NCBI RefSeq assembly: GCF_963662255.1
Contig: NC_085048.1
Coordinates: 102,716,229 to 102,780,228 of the forward strand
Direction of reading: 5' to 3'
Length of the DNA stretch: 64,000 nt
From: Cinclus cinclus
Taxonomy: Eukaryota; Chordata; Aves; Passeriformes; Cinclidae
Below the pieces are notes generated by a model, which did not search any database, was not told where the DNA came from, and saw only the letters and a program-made list of their open reading frames with translations. Positions 1-42,700 of the stretch are shown in pieces. A program made the translations under genes and the position numbers. Positions within the stretch are counted from its first letter, which is position 1, and every line of letters begins with the position of its first letter.

Positions 1-802
1 TAGTGCAGCCCCACCATGACACAAGCAGCTCCTGCAGACCCCTGGGAAGCCACTGCTCCTCGGCATAGATATTTCTGGATGTCTCACTGACAAAACAAGC
101 AAAACTCTCCATTTTGAATCCAGCTTCCATTCTCTCCTCTTGGAAAACACAAAACTTATTTTAACTGTTTTAAACAACTCAACATGCACTATAACTGCAG
201 CGCCCCTCCCTCTAACCATGAGAAATGCAGTTTAGTTGGTAATAAATGGTCCCAAAATATGGATTGTTCTTATGCAAAAAGAGTTAGCTTTCCCTTAATT
301 TTTTTTTAAAAGAGGCATTGCTAAAAGAACACAACTGACAGCACCATTACAAAATTAAGATTACTGGGTTCAAAATTTAAGCTTGAAGTTTTTTTCCTAG
401 TTCTGTTAAACACTGGGAAAACCCTGCAATATTTAAAGAAAAAGTGTTACCATACCTTTCCCTCCCCCCATTCCCTCCCAACACCTGAGACTTTCCTTAC
501 TGAGAAGCCATCATCCAGGTTCTGATACTAACCCACCTTTTTTTTTTCTTTTTTTTTTTTTTTTTGACAGCCTGAATGGCAGACTCCTTACTTTCTAGAA
601 AGATATTAAGTTCCTTGGAAGCTTTGTGTTTACAGAACTAACCCTTTCTAGCTGATAGAATGAGTTTCTTTTGCTACTCCTTGTATTATCTTATATACTC
701 ATGGGAGAAAGCTTTCTGAATCAGATTCTTTTTAGCTCTTAGAACAGTTGCAGCATTTGAAACCTCATAATAAAAGTTCTTATTCCAAACTTTTGGTTTC
801 TT
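1..802 (-). other. PPP4R3B: PPP4R3B 3' UTR, partial
   Basis: Sequence downstream of the PPP4R3B stop. T-rich tracts occur at 538-565. I see no AATAAA in minus orientation (TTTATT on plus), so the UTR probably continues past position 1. No other gene is visible here. Confidence 0.6.
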
Positions 803-18491
<17,689 letters not shown>

Positions 18492-18692
18492 GGTGCAGCC
18501 CCGGGCCCGGGCCCGCTCCGCCTCCGCGGGGGCGATGGAGCGAGGGCGGCGGGGAGCAAGCGGGGCCGCCGGGCCGCTCAGGGGCACCGCGGGGCCTTTA
18601 GAGCGCCGCTTCCCATGGCGAGACAGCGTCGCTGCGCCCCAGCCCGGGCCTCGCTGGCGCCGCTCCGCCTCAGCAGCTACCACAGCAGCGCC

Positions 18693-18704
18693 GCCGCCAT
18701 CTTG
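18693..18704 (-). promoter_or_regulatory. PPP4R3B: YY1-type site near the PPP4R3B start site
   Basis: Minus-strand CAAGATGGCGGC matches the YY1 core AAGATGGCGGC. In vertebrate CpG promoters this motif typically sits just downstream of the transcription start, in sense orientation. That would put the TSS about 200 nt upstream of the ATG. Confidence 0.65.
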
Positions 18705-18984
18705 TAACCCGGCTCGGGCTCCCTTTCTCTTCCTTCTCGCCCGGGTACGGGCTCCCCTTGCAGGGGCTACGGCGGCCGCCCGCTGCCGCCGCGCCGCCGA
18801 CGGGACGGCGGCCACAGGGGCGGGACCACGGGGGCGGGGCCCGCCCCGCTCCCTCACGGCCCCGGGCGGGAACGGGGAGGTGGGGACAAAATGGCGTCTG
18901 CCTTCGCCCGCAGGGGGCTGTGGGAGCGTTGCTGCCTTTTAACGCCCAAGGCGTCTAAAGGGGGAAATGGCGCGCATGTTCCCC

Positions 18985-21900
18985 CGATAAAACGTATTTT
19001 TTGTTTTCGTTTTCTTTTTAAAGTCTTTCTAAAAGCTGGTGCCACCGCTGACGAAACACACGCCTTCCTCCCTCAGGCCACAGAGACTGACACCCACCGC
19101 GCCGTCACACAAAATGACGGGCGAGCTCCACACCTCGGCCAAGGTAAATTTAAACAGCACACGCGACACAAGAGTTTCAATTTCTAGGAAGAGGTGTCTC
19201 CTGCATCACAAAACGGCAGAAGGATTAGCGACCAACATCTCCTTAGAGCAACAGCTGTACTGTAACATGCAGTTTGTGCCTGCTTTGTACATCTCCACTG
19301 AAGGCTCGAAAGCTAAACTCAAGCTGAAGCTTCAAAAATGAGAGAAACGTGCTTAATTAGCCCTTACACACAGCGTACAGTTGAAGACAGACCACTTGCC
19401 AAGCATCGTGGAGTCTGTAAATCTAAAGTTTCCCACACCAAACACCATCTACAAGTTTTCTCTGTAGTAGAAGTGCGTGGGAACAGGGGAAAAAGACCCG
19501 AAAGCGTTCAAGGAGTGAAGCTGTATGAAACAGCGGGACCCAGGGGAATCTTGGATGTGTCTCCGAACCCAGATGTTGAGGCGGTGGAGGGGAAGGAGGC
19601 AGGGTGAGCTCTCCTGAGGCCAGGGCGTGCCTCGTTCCCAGACAAAGCCAGACTTTCCTGGCTCTTGCCTCACGGTGAAAGCAGTCACACCGGTAGGGCT
19701 CTTATTCACACCACTGGCATTCCTCTGCTCTCAGGTTCAAAAGCCGCTCCGGAGGAAGGGAAAGAAAGTTTTTCCAACAAACTGTGCCACTCTAAGCAAC
19801 GAAGTGCAACTTTTCCAAACATTCTCCGGGCAGATTTGGAAAACCTAGTATCTAAGTAACATTCAAGTCTCAGCTTTTGCACTGATGTTCATCATAGCAG
19901 GCCTCTAAGATTCATCATAGTCACCAAGGAAATACAAGATATACCTCTGAGAATTATATTTAGCTGGATAGGAGCATCCTTTGGGACATGTGCATCCTTA
20001 TGGATAAGTGAGTCAGTAACTATAAAAAGACCCATGTTTTAAGTGGTTTCAAAACCCTGGATTGAGACTCGCACCAGTTTACAGTCAGGTTCCACAGAGG
20101 CCTTCCTTGCTACTTTTTCGTGGCCTTTCCTTGCAAGGTTTTTACACATTGAGCATATTTCTACCTTAGGGAAAGCTCATCAAAAAGCAAACACAAACCC
20201 CAATGGCCACAGCGGATTTCTGCCTCAGGACATCTGCTCCTCATGAACTCTCTCTCCCCTCTGTACAACTTCTGTGTGTGCTTTTTTAGCTCTTCAAACC
20301 AAATGCGCAAAAATAAAAGCATTACTTCTACTCATGATTAAAAGCAGCACTTCTTGGGATAGATAAAACAGCAAGAAACTACAGCAGAGTGTTTTAGAGC
20401 AAGTTCTTATGGTGAATAGCTACAGAAAGGAGATACGTGAATCAGAATTGGCATGAAAACCTATTTCTCATGCTTCGGCTGTGAAATAAATCTCCAGGCA
20501 TGAACTCAATGACCTCCGTGGAAAAAAATCACTCCAGAACACACTGGGATTATACTCACTTGCATGTGGGGCTTCTCTTTGCCCAAAACAGCATCCAGGG
20601 GGTTGGAAAGCCCAGCCTGACCCTGACATCGGTACCCACAAGCAGCAAGGCAATTCTGGGGCTTTGCCCAGGCATGACACACAATACTTGTCCCAACAAA
20701 TGTTACATACTGCATTTAAACCCAGACTAAGACCACGAAAGCATCCAAGTCTCTGCTCTTTAACATGTACAGAAAGCAAAGTAACCTTTTCCACTGTGGT
20801 GTAGCACCTGCCAGCAGCTCATCCTTCCCCATTACCACTGTCAAGTTATCCATGTTGAGAATTCTCTTCATCAAAACAAAGGATTTCATTAGGGTAGACA
20901 GCAGACAGAACAACTCACAAGGGTCACAACATGAGCAGCAGAGAACTCTTTTTGTTTGTTTGTTGTTTTCCCAAGCAAGACAGACTACTTATTCCCAAGT
21001 CACTTAAAATTTCTTGGAGTGAAATTAAGAGACTGTATCATTCCCTCTGGCAGGTAATCCCAGAACAATTAGGCCAGCTCTTATACTTTCATGATAGCAC
21101 TTGTAATATTTATTGCTGGCATTTAAAGATACCCCAGGTCTTCGCACCTGCATGAAAAAGTTCAGACTTGTCAAATAAAGTAATTTCTGGCCCTCCTGAG
21201 CTGCTGCAATGCTGCACCTGCCCAGCTTCACTCTCCAAGGCAATTCCTTTCAACGGCTCCATTTAAGACAGGTCATTACAGAAGCTAATTACATTGAGCA
21301 GTAAGAAAAAAATAAATAAATCACTATTCTGAACAAGAAAACCCATCTGCTGCAAAAGGACTGAGCTTGTTCTCTCGAGTACTTTGCACCCACCTAGTTT
21401 CTGATCATAGTTGACCCCACCTGAGAGCCAAGCACCTCCTGGAGAGCCGGGGATGTCCTTCCTGCCAGGAAGGGTCAGATCAGCACACGCTTACTCAATT
21501 TTTGGCTCCCATGGAGCTTCTCTCCTCAGGTAAGAGCAGCTGCTTTTCTGCTCCTCCCAGCCAGCTCCCAAGTGTGTTCTTCCCCCACCCCTTCCCACAG
21601 GGCCTAAAGCTGGTTCCAGATGCAGAAAGTCAGGCTGACTGTACAGGTTCTGCCACAGCAACATTAAAGTCATTTTGCTCCTTTATCATCACCTACCAAA
21701 CAGACAATGCCCCAGCACTGCAGCATCTGCTTTACTGGGAGCAGCTCCACAACACAGCCTCTCAGAAACTAGTGTACAATAAAGGGAGCTAAAACCTGGA
21801 AAACCACTTAGATTAGGCAGGTCCATTTCTATGAAGTTACCAGAAATGGCAACATCTGAGTTTCTGTTCAAGGACTTTAACCTTGACGTACATAGTTTTA

Positions 21901-22740
21901 TTAACATTATTCATATGTAACAATCATGTATCAGTCAACTGTCACAGTAAGAAGTGACATCCGAATTGTTGCTAAGAAATAATAAGACACAGCCCTCAAA
22001 GATGCTAAAAGATTGCCAAGGAGCTCTTCCTTCAATCTTACATGATGAAAGACAGAGATAACTACAGAGCGGCATACCAGTAATTTTTTTTCTTCTTTAA
22101 TACTTTAACTTAGAATTAAAAAATGAGTAATTTTTACTGTACATTCCCCATTTCTCCTCTCCCCAATGCTTTGTTTTTCTTTTAGGTGGTTCAGAACCCA
22201 CTTGCCATCATGTGGGAAGTTGATTTTCTGATTAGTTCTGCATACAAACTGGTATGCAAAGTCAGTAGGACCCTGTTTGATTTTCAAAGTCTGTACCTCA
22301 CAGTAGAAAAATGAGTAATTCTCACAAGCCCCTGGCAAATGTTTTGAAGTTTAAAAAAGATCAGTGAACTCACTGAGGGAACATAATTAATAGAGGGATT
22401 AAGACACTCTTAATGGGAGTGTTTTGGGGGGAAGATTTATCACATAAATTGTTCAGTCCAAAAAAAGTATTTTTACTTTAATGTTTTAATTATGTGTTTT
22501 AAAAGTCAGCACAAACGAACCCAGGTGATAAGGGGTGATGTTTCAGCCAAGTTCTGCTCAGATATTGTAGCAGGTCTGAACCTTCTGAGAGCAACGTATT
22601 AATCTAAAACAACATTCATCATGTTAAAGGTGATACTTCTAAGTCTTTAGGTCTTGCTCAACATTCTTGTGCACTGAAAAGCCAGTAAAACTTTGTATAG
22701 GGTAATTCCTTCTCCCACAGAAGAGTTGTTCATTTCTTAC
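18985..22740. other. Intergenic interval between the PPP4R3B promoter and the PNPT1 3' end
   Basis: No multi-exon gene is recognised on either strand. The CpG shore continues to about 19.15 kb, beyond which the sequence is ordinary. The right boundary is uncertain because the PNPT1 polyadenylation site is not fixed. Confidence 0.6.
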
Positions 22741-22756
22741 TTCCCATATTCACAGT

Positions 22757-22762
22757 TTTATT
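22757..22762 (-). terminator. PNPT1: Candidate PNPT1 polyadenylation signal
   Basis: TTTATT on plus, AATAAA on minus, about 0.9 kb past the PNPT1 stop. Others exist: ATTAAA at 22898-22903 and AATAAA at 21897-21902. The choice between them cannot be made from sequence alone. Confidence 0.35.
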
Positions 22763-23505
22763 TTGAGTGGATAACTCAAAAGAGAATCTTTAGCACTGAA
22801 ATACCATCTTCTCAGTCTGCAGAATTCCACATTCTTGTATTCTTATCTCAACCTTGCGACACAGAATAAGGGCATGTTTCTGGTTTTGCTTTGAAGTTTT
22901 TAATCAATTTGAAGGCTTTGAAGTTCTCTATCACCTTTAAGCATAAATAGTGTGTGTTTTATAAATATGACTCACTACTATCCACCTGCAGATTCTAGAG
23001 AGGACATGTGGAGTTTCTAGCAAAGGTCACTTGCATTTTCACCAGCTGTCACATCTTTTCTTCCTGAAAGAGAGAAAACACTTTGTAAACAACTCATTAT
23101 ATCAAGGTATAGGATTCAAAACTGTTCCTCAAAACCAAGATTTCCTCAGTGAATTTTCCCTTCTTTTTGTGCTGTCAGTCATTCCTAGAAGGTTGCCACA
23201 GATTGCCTTGAGTTCCCACTGGTGCACTGTGCATTTGCCAATCTTGCTGTGTAACTGCTCCCAATTTTAACATCGGACACCTTCCTGTTCTAGCAGCTTT
23301 CTTAGAAAAACAAAACCCACATGAATTTTGGGAAAAATTGAGCCATATACCTTCTGGAAACTACTTCTAAGGAAAAGCTCTGGCCATTTCATTAATGGAC
23401 TGAAAACTTCTCCATTATTGACTTAATCAAGAACACAGCTTATTTTTTTTTTCCTTCTCTTCCAATACCCTGCTTGTTTTGTTTTTTTTTCTTTAAAAGG
23501 TAGAC

Positions 23506-23561
23506 AAAAAGGATGTTAGAGATGAACTAAGTTAAAAAGGATGTTAGAGATGAACTAAGTT
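23506..23561. repeat. Perfect 28-bp tandem duplication
   Basis: Unit aaaaaggatgttagagatga followed by actaagtt occurs at 23506-23533 and again at 23534-23561, with no mismatch. No similarity to a known mobile element is apparent. It lies 124 nt past the PNPT1 stop. Confidence 0.95.
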
Positions 23562-23684
23562 TGTCTTGGACAGAGGGGGCTGTCCAAACTGCTCAGCACA
23601 AAGCCAGACTGCCACAATTCCTTCGCAGAGCTGTCAAGTGCAGCCCTGAGTCAGCTGAAGCTGCTCTGCTGGCCTTACCTGTCA

Positions 23685-37670
<13,986 letters not shown>

Positions 37671-37760
37671 AGCGGCAGGAAGGGGCGGCCGTGCGATTGG
37701 CTCGGGGGAGCGGCGCCTCGCAGTAAGAGCGAAGCGGATTGGCTAAGGCGCTACCGCGCG

Positions 37761-37772
37761 GGTTTCAGTTCC
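37761..37772 (-). promoter_or_regulatory. PNPT1: ISRE / ETS-IRF composite-like element upstream of PNPT1
   Basis: Minus strand GGAACTGAAACC fits GGAANNGAAA (ETS-IRF composite) and is one base short of a full ISRE. It lies about 90-100 bp upstream of the ATG. Human PNPT1 is known to be induced by type I interferon through a promoter ISRE. Confidence 0.55.
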
Positions 37773-38193
37773 GTACGGGCGCTATAGCGGCTGAGGGGGG
37801 TCAGAAAGCTCAGGGCGCGCGAATGTGGGTATTCAGCCGCTTTAGAGTCCTGAGGTAAAAAGCGTCATAAAAAGGTCTTGGAGCCACCTCGGGCTGGAAT
37901 CTGAGGAAAACCCGATGGAACGGGGGCTTGGACCGAGGAAGATGACACCTGCATCGGGCTGCCGCCTCAGGAGCCCAGGGAGCACCTGGGAAAGTTTTCC
38001 CCGCCTCTGCCTGAGGATTAGGCCCGAAGGTCGGCTTCAATTGATGAGGGGAAAAATATATGTATTTGGAGTTGAGTTGATTTACCCCACAGATCTCGCT
38101 CTCTAATACACCTACCAAAAAGAACGCGAAAAACTCCAACCAAACAAAAAATAAAAACACTCAAAAGAACCCCACCAGTAAGCCCCTCCATCC

Positions 38194-38194
<1 letters not shown>

Positions 38195-38227
<33 letters not shown>

Positions 38228-38233
38228 AAAAAA
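38195..38233. repeat. Poly(A) tract of 31 A, one T, then 7 A
   Basis: A long A run about 0.5 kb upstream of PNPT1. The preceding 100 bp are also A- and C-rich. It could be a retroposition tail, but no target-site duplication or source gene is visible. Confidence 0.9.
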
Positions 38234-39733
38234 GGAAACTACCCCAAAACACACTTTCAAGGAGCACCAAAATAATCTGCAATGTGCAAGAAGAAGGTTA
38301 GAACACAGATATTGCTTATCACAAATGTGTGCTCTTACAATGCTCAGAGTGCATCAAAATGTCACTGAAGGGGCAGTGGTTTTGTTACTTTATTAATTAT
38401 TCCTCAGTATATTGTAAAATAGATTAGCAATTAGTGTTAGTTATGTTGCTGAGGTGAGTGAACAATAACGTGACTGTGGAGATCTGATCACACCAACAGT
38501 GTGATAGTCACATATCACCTTAAACTTGTCTGCCATCTGGATTAACAATTTAAAATTGGCAAGTAATTAATAAAAAAAACTTAATAATTTGCTACTATTT
38601 TATTTCTAAAGCTATTTTGATAGTGCTTGTTTACTTAACTGGAGTTTTCTCTCCAAGTTGCTTTTATAGGAAACAGATTCACTGGGAGAGCAGCCCAAGC
38701 AATATTTTTTCTTTTGTGCCAATGTGTTTCTTATTGTTTTGGCAAGACACAAAAGAGAGAAGAAAATGATCAAAAATTTGGGATTTGGCCTGGGCAAAAG
38801 GACTGTTAACTTCATCCAGATTTACAATTTATTGGTACAGTTTTATTTGGTACAAGAATATATTAGCTGGAAAAGCAGAACTGTTCCCCATATTCTCTTG
38901 AATTCACATTTACTTTGCTGCTGACAAACACACAATTGTTTGGAATGTTTTTTATGTAATTATTACAATTACTATTCACCAGGATAAGTGAATATTTCAT
39001 GGCTGTCATGGACTCACAAACTATGGCCATACCACTGTCGTAGGAAAATAATACCAGAGTTTGGATTTAATTCAAGTTATTAGGCAGCAAACAAAATTAG
39101 TGTTAAACATCATGGAAAAAGCAAATGTATGGATCTTTCATTAAGAAGGATTTGCACCTCATTTCCCTCTTCATTAAATTTTCTAGGGTTTTTTAAATTT
39201 TTTTTTGATTGTTTGTTTTTTTAATTCTACTATTGGAAATGCAAACAAAAACCTCAAAGCAAGCCACAAAAGGAAAAAAAAAATTATTATTAAAACTTCC
39301 AGGAAAGCAGCAGTCATTTTTGAGCCTTTTCTAGCAGCTTATGCCACACTAAAACAAACATATTTAACATCCCCCTGTGACATTATTCCATGTATTTTTG
39401 CTTTATGGGCCCTACTGATATTTGTCCTGTGATTGTTAATAAAAGTAAAGGTTTTATTTAGGAGCCATTTAAGCATCTCCCTTTTGACCACTTTGTCTGT
39501 GCCCCATCCTTTCCAGCTCAGTGAATGTGCTGGTACAACAGAGAGCTCTGCATTAAACTTTTCCAAGTTCTTTGAGGGAATTAGTTATGATCCACTTAGT
39601 CTTAAGCCATGTATTTATTTTGGCCAGGGTCCTCCTGTAGCTGATCACCCAATTCTATCCATCCCCATCCTGGAGCTCAATAAATCTCTTGCTTCAAGTG
39701 CTACAGACACTTGTAAACAAAAAGCAAAACAAA

Positions 39734-39750
39734 ACACACACACACACACA
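39734..39750. repeat. (CA)n microsatellite
   Basis: Alternating A and C for about 17 nt, flanked by A-rich sequence on both sides. Confidence 0.95.
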
Positions 39751-42700
39751 AAAAAAAAGTGGCTATTTTAAAGAATGATAAATATGGAACCAAGAGCCCT
39801 AGGAAGACTCTGAAACCATTTTCCATGCACTCCTCCACTGGATGGCTTCTTGGGGCTGTTTTTCCTGAGCTCAAGTTTATATGCTCAATAAGATTAAATT
39901 GAGCACCTCATGTAATTTTGGCATAAAGCTCTACATACTTTATTATAATTTTATTTTAAAGTGGAACCCATTAGACTCATATAGACCTAGATCTCTAAAA
40001 GCAGCTCAAAATACAACTTAAATTAAAAACAAACCAAACAAAGAGCCTGAGAGTATGTCCCCTTTTTTTCCATAGTTGCCAATGCTGGTAAGAAGTTGTA
40101 TCTACTGTTCCAGGAAAGAGTCCCAGTAGCAGTGCAGCTTTTCTACCATACCTAGGTAGGACATCCCATTCTGGCTTTACTGCAAACTGTGAAGACCAAT
40201 GATGGCGTCATTAAATAGTCCTGGGAGCCATGGGATGCTGCACCTGAGCAAGTAGCTTATTTGGAATTGACAACATTGTTTTAGCAGGGTACAGATAACT
40301 CATCCTAACTTTCTAAGGAAGCCTCAGGAGAATCCATTGAAATTGCATGACTTTTAGCCATTTTATTTTCTACTTTTCTTGTTTTTCTCTCCTTATTCTT
40401 GTCGTGTTTAGCTCTACTTTAATTTCCTGCTGTATCTCTTGTGATGGTTTTCAGATGTCACTAGACTTCCTTAGCTGATATAATTTGCGCGTCTCAGTGT
40501 TCTTCGGAAAACTCATGTGGGTGAACTTTGTAATCACAATGTGGCAGGTGGGCTTAATCTTTGATTTGAGTGAAATAAAAAGAGTGTGGCTGATAGCATT
40601 AAATCAATTGCCTGTCTGCCTCCTGGACCTTGTTGGGGTACCTGAGGCCTATCCTATTTTAGGATAGCACTAGCCTCCTTCTTCCCTTTTATCTTCCAGG
40701 TTCCTGAGGGTTCTGTGTTGTTCTGTTCTCTGAGCAGGTGGTGTGAAATGTAGCATTCCCTGTGCCTTGGGAAGGTGGATTCAAGCAGAAGCTGTAGGTG
40801 AGTAAACTGAAGCCTGCGTTTAACCTAAGCCATCCTATCCTGCCAAGTGAGAGATTTCTATGACCATTTATCTTATGGGACTGCTTGAACATGTGCAAAA
40901 GAGTTGAAGATGCCAATCCTATTTCCCAAACCAGTGCTATGGTTTCTAAAGTGAGCTGGTGTATTAGTTTTTTTGGTTTCTTTCAATGTTACTTTTGCGC
41001 TCTATAAGGAGCAAGTAAGGCAGAGAGGTGAGTAATTGTCAGAGCAAGCTTTTGTTTTCTAAAAGATTTATTTGGTTATGTTAGTAGTCAAAGTGCATGT
41101 GTATATAAAGCCTGTGTGTCATGCCCACAGTGTAAGAGACATGTAAGGCATTGCCTTTTATTGTTTTGAGGGGCAAACTTTAAGTCCTGGTTTTTATTGC
41201 TGTGGAGCCTAAATTTAGTAAAGGACTTCAGGAAAACTGTTCCTTTTTTTCCCCTTCTTGTGGTAGGAGACAACAGAGGCAGAGCACTAAAGAAAAACGC
41301 CTTACTTAAAAACTAGTGGAGTCAACTACTTCATGTTTTCTTGACTTCTTTTATCTTCAGTTGAGTTAAAGCATTTTGTAATCAGCAAACTGTGTTCAAC
41401 CAGGCCTTCTTGCTGGTATATGATGAAATGTGTCACTGTAGGCTAACTTATAGTTGTTCCACATGAAGGAATAATCTAGACCTGGGCTACTGGGATTTGT
41501 GGCAGGTTAAAAACAGGCTGAGCAGCCTCTAAAGCTGAGGGACTCTAGAGGGAACTTCTGTGTTCAGCTGCAGGGACCTTGTCGCTGTGCAGGGGATTGG
41601 ACTCAAACCTGTTACATGAGCTGGCCAGGGCAGTTCTGCAGTGTAGTGAGCAGTGGCTTTCTATTCTGAGAGAAACCAGTGTGCATTACTTTGAAACAGA
41701 GACTGTTGTTCTTCTTTCCAGGAGTTTTTAGTGTCCTTGGCCAGGTGCTGAATTAAGCCTGCCCTGGTTTCTGGGAGCTGTGGATTTGGGTTCTTGGACA
41801 CTTAAAACCACTTAAATTCACTTGCTCAGTCTGGATTGTGCTGAAATAATTATCTATGAGATGGTATTAATGTGTATTTCCATCTAATGAAAGGAAAACC
41901 CTTCCCTCTAAGGAACTCTGTCCTTTTAAAGGTGTTACCTTTGTATTTGATACCTATTTATTGAGCTGCTTTCTCTTTCACCAGCTCCCCAGGAACATTC
42001 CAGGTCAGTGGGATAGGTACCATGTGGAGGTTCTGCTTATGTATATTTCCTTACTAAATACATAAACCTGTTGGTTGTAGCATGTGAGAGTCTGCAAATG
42101 TTTTTTATTTGCAGTGTTGTCTTCAAAGTAAATTTGCTTTATTTGAAGTGGTTAATGTACTTTGGTAGTAGGTGTTGAACTGGGGGTCAGGTATGTGTTG
42201 GAGCTGCTCCTGCTGTTGGACACAGGGAAGAAGTTCATAGCTGGGCCTGGAACACTGGCTTCACTAGAAAATCAGAGGTATGAGCAATCACAGGGAGAGT
42301 TACTTTTTTTTTCCTTCCCCCCTTTTTTCTTTTTTTCCCGGCCAGTTCACTGATTAACAATTCTTCAAGGCAGTATGAAATATCATATTTTAATTCCAGA
42401 GTCTAGCTTTTTTCTTGAGGGGTCTTCATCATGCCCTGGTTTTTCTGTAGTACAGAAACTGTGGCTACCGTGCTTATGTTGGCAGGACAGAGTAAAAGCC
42501 TAAAACGTGAGGTTTAGTGTGTCTATATTGAAAATAACTCTCTGCCATGCGGTGGCACTGGTGAGCTGAGCACGGGCTGTGCTGGTCCAGGGTCTGTTTT
42601 GGCTGTTTCCTGGTGGTGCCTGCAGGGTGCAGCTTCTGCCCATGCAACTCCTCCGTGTCTCTCTTGGAAACTTCCAAAGATCGTGTGAATATTTATGGAA

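Larger units (their letters stand above)
22757..23684 (-). other. PNPT1: PNPT1 3' UTR (left boundary tentative)
   Basis: Sequence downstream of the PNPT1 TAG at 23687-23685, up to the first good AATAAA candidate. It contains two T-rich tracts (23443-23452, 23482-23490) and a perfect 28-bp tandem duplication at 23506-23561. Confidence 0.5.
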
